DNA of 64,000 nucleotides from UBA4744 sp963717135. GTDB taxonomy: Bacteria; Actinomycetota; Acidimicrobiia; Spongiisociales; UBA4744. The translations under genes were made by a program, and so were the position numbers. Positions 16,289-24,920 of this stretch are shown here, in pieces; position 1 is the first letter of the stretch, and each line of letters opens with the position of its first letter. The stretch is taken from the NCBI GenBank assembly GCA_963717135.1, contig CAVQVN010000003.1, positions 248,001 to 312,000 on the forward strand. Direction: 5' to 3'. The notes under the pieces are model-generated. The model was not told where the DNA came from and did no database searches. It saw only the letters and a list, made by a program, of their open reading frames with translations.

Positions 16289-16334
16289 TTTGGCGTCAAA
16301 CCTCCCCCGCCCGTGGTGGAAGTTTGACGCCAAA
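16289..16334. repeat. 46-bp palindromic element, copy 2
   Basis: The arms TTTGGCGTCAAA (16289-16300) and TTTGACGCCAAA (16323-16334) are identical to copy 1, with the same 22-nt loop length but different loop sequence. It fills the gap between two convergent genes, so it could end transcription from both sides. Confidence 0.9.
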
Positions 16335-16345
16335 GCGGGAATCAT

Positions 16346-17770
16346 CTAGCCCTTGACGACGCCGAGGGGGCGTAAACGGGCCACTTTGTTGGCGAGGCCG
16401 GCCCGGGCACAGGTTTCGACCACCTCATCCACGTCCTTGTAGGCGTAGGGGGCTTCTTCTGAGAGCAGCTTGACCGAGCCGGGTCGAACAGATATTCCAT
16501 CCGCCTCTAAGCCCTGCCGCACTTCGTAGCCGGTCTCCAACTGCTTGGCCTTCTTGCGGCTCATCAAGCGCCCCGCTCCGTGGGCGGCCGTCGCAAAAGC
16601 GGGATTGCCCTCCGCCCCCACCAGGACCCAGGAAGCGGTGCCCATGCTGCCGGGTATCAGGACCGGTTGACCAACCGGCAGCAGATCAGTGGGGAGTTCG
16701 GGATGGCCGGGCCCAAAGGCACGAGTGGCGCCTTTGCGGTGGACGCACAACCGCCGGAGTTCGCCGTCGACGGAATGGGTCTCGATCTTGGCCAGGTTAT
16801 GGGCGACGTCGTAGATCAGCTGCATGCCGGTGCGCTCTGGTGAGGTCCCGAACCCTTCCGCAAACGCCCGGCGGGCTTCGTGAGCCAGGACGTGACGATT
16901 GGCCCAGGCGAAGTTGGCCGCGGCAGCCATGGCTCCCAGGTAGTGCTCACCTTCAGGAGAATGGACCGGTACCGAGGCGAGTTGGCGATCCGGCACCGCA
17001 ACCCCATACTTCTGCATCGCCGTGCCCATAACCCTGAGCTCGTCGGTGCAGGTCTGGTGCCCGAGTCCGCGGCTACCGCAGTGGATCATCACACAGACCA
17101 TCCCTTGGCTGAGGCCGAACACCCGCGCCGCCACTTCGTCGTGGATCGAGTCGACCACCTGCACCTCGAGGAAATGGTTCCCCGCTCCGAGCGAACCCAA
17201 TTGACCGGCGCCGCGTTGCATTGCTCGCGACCCGATGGATTCAGGACGGGCCCCACGGGACGTTCCCCGTTCCTCGCATCGATCGAGATCGGAATCCCAC
17301 CCGAATCCGGCCTCGCGTACGGCCTGCGCTCCTTTCGACAGAACGCTCTTCAAGAGACTCGGGTCGGCGATCGACCCCTTGCCCAACCCGCGCGGGATTC
17401 GCCGAGCGAGCTGGTCCATGACTTCCGTACGGTGCTGGTTGAAGTCCCCCTCGTCGTACCGGGAGCCAAGCAGGCGGACTCCGCAACAAATGTCGAATCC
17501 CACCCCACCCGGCGAGACCACCCCGCCTGCATCGATGTCGGTGGCAGCCACCCCGCCGATCGGAAAGCCGTATCCCCAATGAATATCTGGCATGGCCATC
17601 GAGGCTTCGACGATCCCCGGAAGGTAGGCGACGTTCTCGACCTGGAGGACCGCTCGATCCTCCTCAGCCTTCAGGATCAGTGACTCGGAGGCGAAGATCC
17701 GTCCCGGGACCCGCATCCCGTCGTGGCGAGCGATCTCCCAGACGCACTCGGCAATGCGGTGGAGTTGCAT
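16346..17770 (-). CDS. rtcB: RNA ligase RtcB
   Basis: GTP- and manganese-dependent ligase of 474 residues that joins 2',3'-cyclic phosphate and 5'-OH RNA ends. Visible motifs are the metal-binding DICCGVRLL, GAGNHFLEVQVVD, HCGSRGLGHQ, and AAHGAGRLMSRKKA, which holds the His that becomes guanylated. The N-terminus MQLHRIAECVWEIARHDGMRVPGRIFAS is the family start. GTG and ATG are adjacent; ATG at 17770 is chosen. Archease, its activator, is encoded nearby on the same strand with mscL in between, so a shared RNA repair role is likely. Confidence 0.95.
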   Translation of the reverse strand: MQLHRIAECVWEIARHDGMRVPGRIFASESLILKAEEDRAVLQVENVAYLPGIVEASMAMPDIHWGYGFPIGGVAATDIDAGGVVSPGGVGFDICCGVRLLGSRYDEGDFNQHRTEVMDQLARRIPRGLGKGSIADPSLLKSVLSKGAQAVREAGFGWDSDLDRCEERGTSRGARPESIGSRAMQRGAGQLGSLGAGNHFLEVQVVDSIHDEVAARVFGLSQGMVCVMIHCGSRGLGHQTCTDELRVMGTAMQKYGVAVPDRQLASVPVHSPEGEHYLGAMAAAANFAWANRHVLAHEARRAFAEGFGTSPERTGMQLIYDVAHNLAKIETHSVDGELRRLCVHRKGATRAFGPGHPELPTDLLPVGQPVLIPGSMGTASWVLVGAEGNPAFATAAHGAGRLMSRKKAKQLETGYEVRQGLEADGISVRPGSVKLLSEEAPYAYKDVDEVVETCARAGLANKVARLRPLGVVKG

Positions 17771-17812
17771 CACCTCAACTGTAGGTCGGCTGCGAGCCGA
17801 GCTACAACGGGA

Positions 17813-17861
17813 TTCAGGTTTCAGGTTCCAGGTTTCGGGTCACGAGGAACGAGGAAGAAGG
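17813..17861. repeat. Heptamer array upstream of rtcB
   Basis: Units TTCAGGT, TTCAGGT, TCCAGGT, TTCGGGT, CACGAGG, AACGAGG and AAGAAGG follow one another in exact 7-bp register although the motif changes midway. Confidence 0.8.
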
Positions 17862-17887
17862 ATCTCGCAGGAGAAACTATTCACCCC

Positions 17888-17923
17888 CACGAGAAGGCCG
17901 GCCCACCGGCCGGCCTCCTCGTG
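17888..17923 (-). terminator. Hairpin after mscL
   Basis: CACGAGAAGGCCGG pairs with CCGGCCTCCTCGTG (13 of 14 positions) around an 8-nt loop, 16 bases after the mscL stop. No U-run follows, so it may protect the mRNA end instead of, or as well as, terminating. Confidence 0.65.
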
Positions 17924-17939
17924 TCTCAAAGAGTTACCG

Positions 17940-18320
17940 CTAGCGCTTGAGCGAGTCCCGGATCTCGGTGAGGAGAACGATGTCCTCGCCCGGCTCGGCC
18001 GGAGCTTCCTCCTCGGCGGCCTTCATCCGGTTGTAGGCCTTCACGACCATGAACATGACAAAGCCCACGATCACGAAGTTGATCAATGCGCCCAGGAACG
18101 CTCCAACACTTCCGGCCGGAAGGCCGGTCGCCTCGTCGATCGTCCCGAACGTGAGAGACGAGTCGAGACTCGACACATTGAAAATCATTCCGATGAGCGG
18201 ATTGACGATCCTGCCGACGAACGTCGACACTACAGACGCAAACGCAACACCCATGACAAAGCCGACGGCGATGTCGATCAAGCTCCCTTTGCTGATGAAG
18301 TCTTTGAATTCCTTGAGCAC
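17940..18320 (-). CDS. mscL: Large-conductance mechanosensitive channel MscL
   Basis: Inner-membrane pentameric channel of 126 residues that opens under osmotic downshock. The N-terminal amphipathic helix MLKEFKDFISKGSLIDIAVGFVMG leads into TM1 (about 14-40), a periplasmic loop of about 25 residues, TM2 (ALINFVIVGFVMFMVV, about 76-95) and a cytoplasmic helix with the acidic cluster AAEEEAPAEPGED. The length is typical. It lies between rtcB and the archease gene on the same strand, an unusual insertion into an RNA-repair pair. Confidence 0.95.
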   Translation of the reverse strand: MLKEFKDFISKGSLIDIAVGFVMGVAFASVVSTFVGRIVNPLIGMIFNVSSLDSSLTFGTIDEATGLPAGSVGAFLGALINFVIVGFVMFMVVKAYNRMKAAEEEAPAEPGEDIVLLTEIRDSLKR

Positions 18321-18401
18321 ACCCTCTCCCTTTCCTAAGCCTGGTCTTCCCAGGGACTGAATCTAGTAGTAGCCGCGAGCCGGGAATCGGCCCGCGAACC
18401 T

Positions 18402-18429
18402 CACGGGAAGCCGAATTCGATTTCCCGTG
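18402..18429 (-). terminator. Hairpin after the archease gene
   Basis: CACGGGAA and TTCCCGTG pair perfectly around a 12-nt loop, 40 bases after the archease stop. No strong U-run follows. It may end or stabilise the archease message before mscL. Confidence 0.45.
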
Positions 18430-18468
18430 GTATTCGACCCTTTGCCCACCCAGGAGTTCCGCGAGACT

Positions 18469-18885
18469 TCACACATCGAAAACGACCCGGGCCGACCATC
18501 CATCGGAGGACCGATCAATCGCCAGGTCGTGATACGTAACGGCCTTGATCGGCGGCCCGACCAGTTCGACCCGAGCGAGCGGGACCCCGGCAGCCGACCC
18601 GAAGGCGCGGCCCTCATCGCGGACGTCGATCCCAAACGAGCAGAAGGCCAGGTCGTTGGTCTCAGCCTCGAACAGCAGCGTGCTCAGCCAGTCGACCAGC
18701 AGTTCCTCGATGGTGGCGGCTTCGACCTCGACCTCGACCCGGCCTTCCCCGACCAGGTCACCGATCCCATACATCAGGTCGAACATGGCAAAGGCGGCGT
18801 TCTCGAACACCTCTCGGAGAGAAGCCCCATGGACCAGAATGCCGGTGTCGGCAGTGTGGGACATCACCTCGTATCTCAGGGCCAT
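18469..18885 (-). CDS. Archease, RtcB-activating protein
   Basis: Protein of 138 residues with the archease fold. The N-terminal metal-site motif is YEVMSHTADTGILVHG, followed by FENAAFAMFDLMYG, the strand-helix region IEELLVDWLSTLLFEAETNDL and the C-terminal AVTYHDLAIDRSSDGWSARVVFDV. Archease binds calcium or similar ions and speeds up guanylation and turnover of RtcB ligase. rtcB lies 700 bases downstream on the same strand, which strongly supports a functional pair. GTG/ATG choice is not an issue; ATG at 18885 fits. Confidence 0.9.
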   Translation of the reverse strand: MALRYEVMSHTADTGILVHGASLREVFENAAFAMFDLMYGIGDLVGEGRVEVEVEAATIEELLVDWLSTLLFEAETNDLAFCSFGIDVRDEGRAFGSAAGVPLARVELVGPPIKAVTYHDLAIDRSSDGWSARVVFDV

Positions 18886-18915
18886 ACCGTCATTGTGCCA
18901 CCGCCGACTCTCTGT

Positions 18916-18960
18916 TCTGGCGTGAGTTCCGTGTGCTATCCGCAGTTTTTTGACGCAAGT
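18916..18960. repeat. 46-bp palindromic element, decayed copy 4
   Basis: TCTGGCGTGAGT (18916-18927) matches the left arm at 8 of 12 positions, and TTTGACGCAAGT (18949-18960) matches the right arm at 8-9 of 12, separated by 21 bases. It lies between the divergent archease and Ycf46-like genes, so this copy is 5' to both. Confidence 0.5.
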
Positions 18961-19010
18961 TCGGCAAGAGTCCTAAGTCCGTCACCCAATCGACCCGATA
19001 ACCACTCGTG

Positions 19011-20478
19011 ATGGACAACACCAACGATCTGGCGGTGCTGCTCGCCTCCCAATACCCCCTCCTGCTGATCGACGCCCAGGAAGAGCAGCGCCTGCTCACC
19101 ATCATCCGCCGGGCGGCCGGCGGGCTCGACCTGCCCGTGTGGACATGGTCGGCCACTCGCGGGCTGGCCAAAGATGGTCATCATGCCCAATATCAGACCA
19201 CAGACCCGCACACCGCACTGGAGTTCGTCGGTGACTTGTCGGGTCCGGGCGTTTTCGTTTTTGCCGACATCCATCCCTTCCTTTCCGACTCGCTGGTCGT
19301 GCGCCGCATCAAGGAGGTCGCCCAGGGCGCTCGCCGCGGTCAGACAATGGTCCTTACCGGTCCCCGCCAGAAAGTCCCTCCGGAGATCGCCAGTCTGGCG
19401 CATCAGTGGTCATTGAAACCACCCGACCGGGAGGAACTGTCGGCGTTGGTGAAGCGGACCCTCGAGACCTTCGCCGCCCGCTCGTTCCCGGTCGTCGTCA
19501 ATGAGGCCGAGATCCACCAGATGGTCGATGCCCTGCTCGGGCTCACAATCAGCGAGGCCGAACGGCTGGTGCAACGAGAGGCGTTACGCGACGGCCAGAT
19601 ATCGCCGGCCGACATACCGGCCCTGCGCAACGCCAAGGCTGAGCTTCTCAATTCGGACGGCATTCTCGAACTGGTCGAAGCGGACGTCGGGCACAATCGA
19701 CACTATCGGCGGACTCAACGGTCTCAAATCGTGGCTACGGCTCCGTCGGCGGGTGATGATCTCCGATGATGCGCTGCCGGGCCTCGATCCGCCCCGGGGG
19801 GTGCTGCTCACGGGTGTGCCCGGATGCGGCAAATCGCTGGTCGCCAAGACCCTGGCCCAAACCTGGGGACTTCCTCTGGTTCTGTTGGATCCGTCCCGGC
19901 TGTACAGCAAGTACATAGGCGAATCCGAGCAGCGACTCACAGCCGCGCTCGCCACCGTGGAGGCCATGGCACCGGCGGTGCTATGGATCGATGAGATCGA
20001 AAAGGGTTTGGCGTCATCCGGCGAGGCCGACGGCGGTGTCAGCAAACGCTTGCTGGGCACCTTCCTTCGCTGGATGCAGGAGCGAAGCGGCGATGTCTTC
20101 ATGGTGGCCACCGCCAACGACGTTTCGGCCTTGCCGCCGGAGCTGCTCCGGCGGGGCCGTTTTGACGAGATCTTTTTCGTGGATCTCCCCGGGACCGATG
20201 AGCGAGCCGAGATCTTCTCTATCCACCTAGCCAAGCGGGGGCAGGACCCAAGCCGCTTCGATCTCGCACCACTCGTGGCGAAATCGGACGGCTTCTCCGG
20301 AGCCGAGCTGGAGACCGTTGTCGTCGGGGCGCTCTACCGCGCTTATGCGGATGAGGGAGTCCTGACCACGGACAGCCTGATGCGGGAGTTGGAGGATACA
20401 GTGCCTCTCTCGGTGTCCCGCCGCGAGGACATTGCGTCGCTCCGAAACTGGGCCGATGGACGCGCCGTTTTCGCGTAG
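19011..20478 (+). pseudogene. Ycf46-like AAA+ ATPase interrupted by a one-base frameshift
   Basis: Two overlapping frames together give a full-length (about 488 residues) Ycf46-type AAA+ protein. The N-terminal half reads from ATG 19011 (MDNTNDLAVLLASQYPLLLIDA) to ILELVEADVG. The second half continues one base later as TIDTIGGLNGLKSWL and carries Walker A GVPGCGKS, Walker B LWIDEIEKG, the sensor region VATANDVSALPPELLRRGRFDE and a complete C-terminus. Removing one G from the GGG at about 19690-19692 restores the frame. Ycf46-like proteins are linked to photosynthetic or CO2-related regulation in cyanobacteria; their role here is unknown. It is either a recent mutation or a sequence error. Confidence 0.85.
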
Positions 20479-20517
20479 GCGTCCGGAAACGGACCACCGG
20501 GCCGCTATCCTCCGCAG

Positions 20518-20901
20518 ATGACTGAGCGACCGGCGATTATCCGCATTTCGGAGAATGTTGACGGCGAGGATGCCCGAGTGATGATCACCCTGGAGTGGGG
20601 TGATAGCGTGTTCCAAGGGGAAGCTATCGGCTCCTCCGGGGAAGAACACCGGGCCCGTTTGGTCGGTGAGGCAACGCTCAACGCGGTCGAGAAGGTCACC
20701 GAAGGCCGCATCCACCTCGACCTCGAGGCAGTTGCAACGCAGGATCTCGGGATCGTGCAAGTTGCGCTGGCCCAGGTGAATCTCACCGACACTGGTGAGT
20801 CGCTGGTGGGCAGTGCCCTGGTGAGTGAGCACGACCCTTCGGCCGCCACCGTCAAGGCCATTCTCGATGCCATCAACCGGAGACTCTCCGCCGTTCTCTA
20901 G
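20518..20901 (+). CDS. Conserved-looking hypothetical protein
   Basis: Protein of 127 residues, not recognised. The sequence alternates beta strands and helices: ITLEWGDSVFQGEAIG, then a helix HRARLVGEATLNAVEKV, the strands IHLDLEAVATQDLGIVQVALAQVNL, and a final amphipathic helix SAATVKAILDAINRRLSAV. This layout loosely recalls the regulatory dimer domain of LeuA-type enzymes, but no motif proves it. Codon use and GC match the neighbours. It is 39 bases after the Ycf46-like gene on the same strand, so the two may be co-transcribed. It has no signal peptide or membrane segment. Confidence 0.65.
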   Translation: MTERPAIIRISENVDGEDARVMITLEWGDSVFQGEAIGSSGEEHRARLVGEATLNAVEKVTEGRIHLDLEAVATQDLGIVQVALAQVNLTDTGESLVGSALVSEHDPSAATVKAILDAINRRLSAVL

Positions 20902-21068
20902 TGGTCCGTTCTTGAAATGGTGCCGCAGGGTCGGCAGGCCATTCGACGTTCCCGGCCGGGACGCAAAACGAAAGCGCACCCGGTGCGAGCCATCGAGGGC
21001 GGCGACCCAGCCCAGGGCGGGGGTCGGCGAGACCGCCCGGCTAAATCTGCGACGGGCCGCGGGTGCCC

Positions 21069-21548
21069 TCAGTTCCCTTCGAGGTCGTCACGCAGCTGGA
21101 TTCTGGCCTGACGGCGAGTCTCTGCTTCCCGCTGGCGGCGTTTCTCGTTGAGGGTCTCCGGCTCCACCCCGGGCACCTGGACCGGGCGTCCATGCTCGTC
21201 GAGTCCGACCATGGTCAGGTAGGCGGTAGTCGTATGGTCGGTGTCACCCGTGACCGGGTCTTCCCGATAGACGGTCACTTCCACCTCCATCGACGTTTTC
21301 CACGCCTGAGTTACACACGCCGTCAAGCTGAGCACGTCGCCGATATGCACGGGAGCGTGGAAGGTGAGCGAGTCGACCTGGGCGGTCACTACCCGTCGCT
21401 GGGCATGCCGCATCGCTGCCACTCCGGCCGCCGAGTCCACCAACTTCATGATCGAACCACCATGCACGAATCCGGCGGTATTGGCATCGGTAATCTGCAT
21501 TACCTGAGCCATGGTGGTCAGCGAATCGGACGGGGCCTTGGCCTTCAC
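21069..21548 (-). CDS. Acyl-CoA thioesterase, hotdog fold
   Basis: Enzyme of 159 residues that hydrolyses acyl-CoA. The hotdog helix and active site read ITDANTAGFVHGGSIMKLVDSAAGVAA (cut at positions 19-45), with the Asp in KLVDSAAG, followed by VDSLTFHAPVHIGDVLSL, the strand used in YciA/BFIT-type enzymes. The charged C-terminus (EKRRQREAETRRQARIQ) is an extra basic helix. It starts at a GTG with AGGAG four bases upstream. It is divergent from clpB and shares that intergenic region. Confidence 0.88.
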   Translation of the reverse strand: MKAKAPSDSLTTMAQVMQITDANTAGFVHGGSIMKLVDSAAGVAAMRHAQRRVVTAQVDSLTFHAPVHIGDVLSLTACVTQAWKTSMEVEVTVYREDPVTGDTDHTTTAYLTMVGLDEHGRPVQVPGVEPETLNEKRRQREAETRRQARIQLRDDLEGN

Positions 21549-21555
21549 ATCACTC

Positions 21556-21573
21556 CTAATCTGATAGTATTAG
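21556..21573. promoter_or_regulatory. Inverted repeat in the thioesterase/clpB divergent region
   Basis: CTAAT and ATTAG are inverted around eight bases, just upstream of the thioesterase Shine-Dalgarno site. It is AT-rich and contains TATA-like hexamers in both directions. No HspR HAIR box was found before clpB. Confidence 0.35.
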
Positions 21574-21643
21574 ACTTAGATTTGTTGGAATTCATTGACT
21601 ACGAAAAGGGTTGCTTCTGACGAGCCCGACAGGAGAGCGCGAT

Positions 21644-24220
21644 ATGGCCGTCGATTTTGACAAGTTCACCCACCGATCGCAACAGGCGATGGTACGCGCC
21701 CAGGAACTCGCCAAAACCCACGATCATCAATACGTAGACCCGGCCCATCTCCTGGCGGGACTATTGGATCAGACGGACGGCATGATCTATCCGCTGATGG
21801 CCAAACTGAATATTTCGCCACCTGGTCTGCGCGGGGACGTCGAAGGTCAACTCGAACGCCTTCCCAAGGTGTACGGAGGCGAGGTCGCCATCTCACAGGG
21901 TCTGCTCGAAGTACTTCAGGCGGCCGAGTCGCGTCGGACCGAAATGCGCGACGACTACCTATCTGTCGAGCATCTCCTCCTGGCTCTGGCAGGGTCGAAG
22001 ACTCCGACCGGCGAACTACTGCGAGCCCGGGGGGCAACTCCGCAAGCCATGTTGGAAGGATTGACTGAGATTCGGGGGAACCAACGCGTGACCAGCCAGG
22101 ATCCCGAGTCCACGTTCAATGCCCTCGAGCAGTACGGACGTGACTTGACCGAGATGGCCCGGCAGCAGAAGCTGGACCCGGTCATCGGTCGGGACGATGA
22201 GATCAGACGGGTCATCCAGGTGCTCTCCAGGCGGACCAAGAACAACCCGGTCCTCATCGGTGAGCCCGGGGTCGGCAAAACGGCCATCGTCGAAGGACTC
22301 GCCTCGCGTATCGGGAACGGCGACGTCCCCGAGGGGCTGAAGAACAAGCGAATCGTGGCTCTCGACTTGAGCGCCATGGTGGCCGGTGCCAAATATCGCG
22401 GCGAGTTCGAGGAGCGCCTCAAGGCCGTGCTGGCGGAGATCAGGGCATCAGAAGGTCAGATCATCACGTTCCTCGACGAAATGCACACCATCGTCGGGGC
22501 CGGTGCCGCCGAGGGGGCGATGGATGCCTCCAACATGCTCAAACCGATGCTGGCCCGCGGCGAGTTGCGCATGATCGGCGCCACTACTCTCGATGAATAC
22601 CGCAAACACGTCGAGAAAGATGCGGCCCTCGAGCGCCGTTTCCAGCCGGTCGTCGTGGACGCCCCCAGCGTGGAGGACTCGATCGGCATCCTGCGCGGAC
22701 TCAAAGAACGTTATGAAGTCCACCACGGAGTCCGCATTACCGACTCGGCCCTGGTAGCCGCGGCCGTGCTCTCGGATCGTTACATCACCGGGCGGTTCCT
22801 GCCGGATAAGGCAATCGACTTGATCGACGAATCGGCCTCCCGGCTCCGCATTGAGATCGATTCGATGCCGGAGGAGATCGACGAGCTCGAGCGGCGCATC
22901 AAGCAGCTAGAGATCGAGCGGGCTGCGCTCATGAAAGAGACAGATGATGCTTCCAAGGAACGTCTGGCGTCCCTCGAGCAGGAGCTGGCCGACGTGCAAG
23001 AAGAGTCCGATGGGCTTCAGGCCCACTGGAACCTCGAAAAGGAAGGGATCGCCCGGATCCGCAGCGTCAAGCAACAGACCGAAGAGGCCAAAGCTGAGGC
23101 CGAACGCGCCGAGCGGGCAGGGGACCTGGAGCGGGCGGCAGAGATCAGGTACGGCACCCTCCCCGACCTGGAGCGGACTCTGGTCGAGCGCCAGCAGGAG
23201 CTGGAGAAACTTCAGCTCCAGAAGAAGATGCTGAAGGAAGAAGTCGACGAGGAAGACGTTGCCGAGGTGGTCAGCCGCTGGACGGGAGTGCCGGTGGCCC
23301 GGCTGATGGAAGGCGAAGTCGAAAAGCTGATCCGGCTCGAAGACCACTTGCACCGCCGGGTCATCGGTCAGGACGCGGCGGTTACGGCCGTCGCCAACGC
23401 TATTCGCCGCAGCCGGGCCGGCTTGTCGGACCCGCAACGACCTATCGGGTCATTCATCTTCCTGGGACCCACCGGGGTCGGGAAGACGGAACTGGCCCGG
23501 GCGCTGGCCTGGTTCATGTTCGACGACGAGCGGGCCATGGTGCGCATCGACATGTCCGAGTATATGGAAAAACACAGTGTTTCCCGATTGATCGGCGCAC
23601 CTCCCGGCTATGTGGGCTACGACGAGGGCGGGCAACTCACCGAGGCTATACGGCGGCGTCCATACTCGGTAATCCTCCTGGACGAGATCGAGAAAGCCCA
23701 CGCCGATGTCTTCAATGTGCTACTCCAGGTCATGGACGACGGGCGACTGACCGATGGTCAAGGCCGCAGTGTTGACTTCTCCAATACCGTGCTGATCATG
23801 ACCTCGAACCTGGGGTCACAACATATCGAACCGTCCAGTTCTGACGAAGAAGTCCGTCAGCAAGTCATGGCGGTGGTGCGATCACATTTCCGCCCTGAAT
23901 TCTTGAACCGGGTCGACGAGGTGATCGTGTTCCATCGCTTGACGAGGAACGACCTGCGGGCCATCGTCGACATCCAACTCGCCCACCTCCAGGACCGATT
24001 GGCCACCCGGCGGGTCAGCCTCACCTTGACCGACGCCGCCAAGGACTGGCTGGCCGTTGAAGGCCACGACCCGGCCTACGGCGCTCGGCCACTCAAACGG
24101 CTCATCCAGACCGAAATCGCCGACAAGTTGGCGTTGCAAATCTTGGACGGCACGTTTCGAGAGGATGACGCGGTGGAAGCGGACGCCGGAGAGGACGGGT
24201 TGGTGTTTCGAGCCGCATAG
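21644..24220 (+). CDS. clpB: Disaggregase ClpB (Hsp100)
   Basis: Hexameric AAA+ disaggregase of 858 residues that pulls proteins out of aggregates together with DnaK. The N-domain covers 1-150. The first ATPase domain has Walker A GEPGVGKT (about 200) and pore motif KYRGEFEER. The coiled-coil middle domain spans about 400-530, and the second ATPase domain has GPTGVGKTELARAL (about 608) and the pore motif GYVGYDEGG. The C-terminus includes the sensor-2 GARPLKRLIQ. AGGAG eight bases upstream supports ATG 21644. Co-regulation with the dnaK operon is known in relatives, but no HAIR box is visible here. Confidence 0.97.
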   Translation: MAVDFDKFTHRSQQAMVRAQELAKTHDHQYVDPAHLLAGLLDQTDGMIYPLMAKLNISPPGLRGDVEGQLERLPKVYGGEVAISQGLLEVLQAAESRRTEMRDDYLSVEHLLLALAGSKTPTGELLRARGATPQAMLEGLTEIRGNQRVTSQDPESTFNALEQYGRDLTEMARQQKLDPVIGRDDEIRRVIQVLSRRTKNNPVLIGEPGVGKTAIVEGLASRIGNGDVPEGLKNKRIVALDLSAMVAGAKYRGEFEERLKAVLAEIRASEGQIITFLDEMHTIVGAGAAEGAMDASNMLKPMLARGELRMIGATTLDEYRKHVEKDAALERRFQPVVVDAPSVEDSIGILRGLKERYEVHHGVRITDSALVAAAVLSDRYITGRFLPDKAIDLIDESASRLRIEIDSMPEEIDELERRIKQLEIERAALMKETDDASKERLASLEQELADVQEESDGLQAHWNLEKEGIARIRSVKQQTEEAKAEAERAERAGDLERAAEIRYGTLPDLERTLVERQQELEKLQLQKKMLKEEVDEEDVAEVVSRWTGVPVARLMEGEVEKLIRLEDHLHRRVIGQDAAVTAVANAIRRSRAGLSDPQRPIGSFIFLGPTGVGKTELARALAWFMFDDERAMVRIDMSEYMEKHSVSRLIGAPPGYVGYDEGGQLTEAIRRRPYSVILLDEIEKAHADVFNVLLQVMDDGRLTDGQGRSVDFSNTVLIMTSNLGSQHIEPSSSDEEVRQQVMAVVRSHFRPEFLNRVDEVIVFHRLTRNDLRAIVDIQLAHLQDRLATRRVSLTLTDAAKDWLAVEGHDPAYGARPLKRLIQTEIADKLALQILDGTFREDDAVEADAGEDGLVFRAA

Positions 24221-24233
24221 CGGCTCGAGTCAT

Positions 24234-24261
24234 CAGTTGTCAGTTATTAGTTGTCAGTTGC
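24234..24261. repeat. Heptamer array after clpB
   Basis: CAGTTGT, CAGTTAT, TAGTTGT and CAGTTGC run in register starting 13 bases after the clpB stop. The following 180 bases before nfeD hold no gene. Confidence 0.85.
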
Positions 24262-24442
24262 CCCCTCCGACCTCGCTCCGCTCGGCAACCTCCCGCGGCT
24301 CACGCCGGGAGAGGACGCAGGTAACCGACTGATGACGGAAAGGGCGGCCGCAGGGCGACCGACTGGAAACTGTTAACTGCGACCGAGGGGCGCAAACCCA
24401 ATTCCCGACGTTGTGACGGTTCCATCTGCGATAATCAATTCC

Positions 24443-24889
24443 ATGGATAACGAGATTTGGCGCTGGTTGTGGACAGGTCTGGCCGTTGTGCTCGCCGTGG
24501 GCGAGATCTTCACTGCAGGATTCTTCCTGCTGCCCTTCGCCGTGGGCGGAGCTATTGCCGCCATCCTGGCCTGGGCAGATGTGGCGGTCGCTTGGCAATG
24601 GATCGCGTTCTTCGTCGTATCGGTGGGAACGCTCTTGTACCTGCAGCGATTCATCCGCAAACAAGACATTGCGGACACGAAGAGCATTGGAGCAAATCGC
24701 TACCTGAGGATGCAGGCGATTGTGCTCGAGCAGGTCGATCCGACCACCGGCACCGGTCGGGTCCGGGTCGAGTCGGAAGAGTGGAGAGCCACCAGCGACG
24801 GCGCAATCATCGAGCCGGGAACGCCGGTCACCATCACCGAGGTAAGGGGCACCCGTTTGGTGGTTCGCGCATCGGCCAAAGAGTCCTGA
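24443..24889 (+). CDS. NfeD-family membrane protein
   Basis: Protein of 148 residues. Two or three membrane segments at about 8-70 (LWTGLAVVLAVGEIFTAGFFLLPFAVGGAIAAI is part, residues 9-41) are followed by the soluble OB-fold NfeD domain at about 80-148 (ATSDGAIIEPGTPVTITEVRGTRLVVR). NfeD proteins act with SPFH/stomatin proteins in membrane microdomains, and the next gene is such a protein. A frame extension of ten codons exists upstream; ATG at 24443 (MDNEIW) is the natural start. Confidence 0.9.
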   Translation: MDNEIWRWLWTGLAVVLAVGEIFTAGFFLLPFAVGGAIAAILAWADVAVAWQWIAFFVVSVGTLLYLQRFIRKQDIADTKSIGANRYLRMQAIVLEQVDPTTGTGRVRVESEEWRATSDGAIIEPGTPVTITEVRGTRLVVRASAKES

Positions 24890-24920
24890 TCCTGATTAGC
24901 GGCTTGAAAGAGAGGGCTTC

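Noticed and set aside
24270..24420. Possible small RNA or tRNA between clpB and nfeD
   Set aside because: No cloverleaf, promoter or conserved hairpin could be recognised; the region is mainly GC-rich spacer after a heptamer array.
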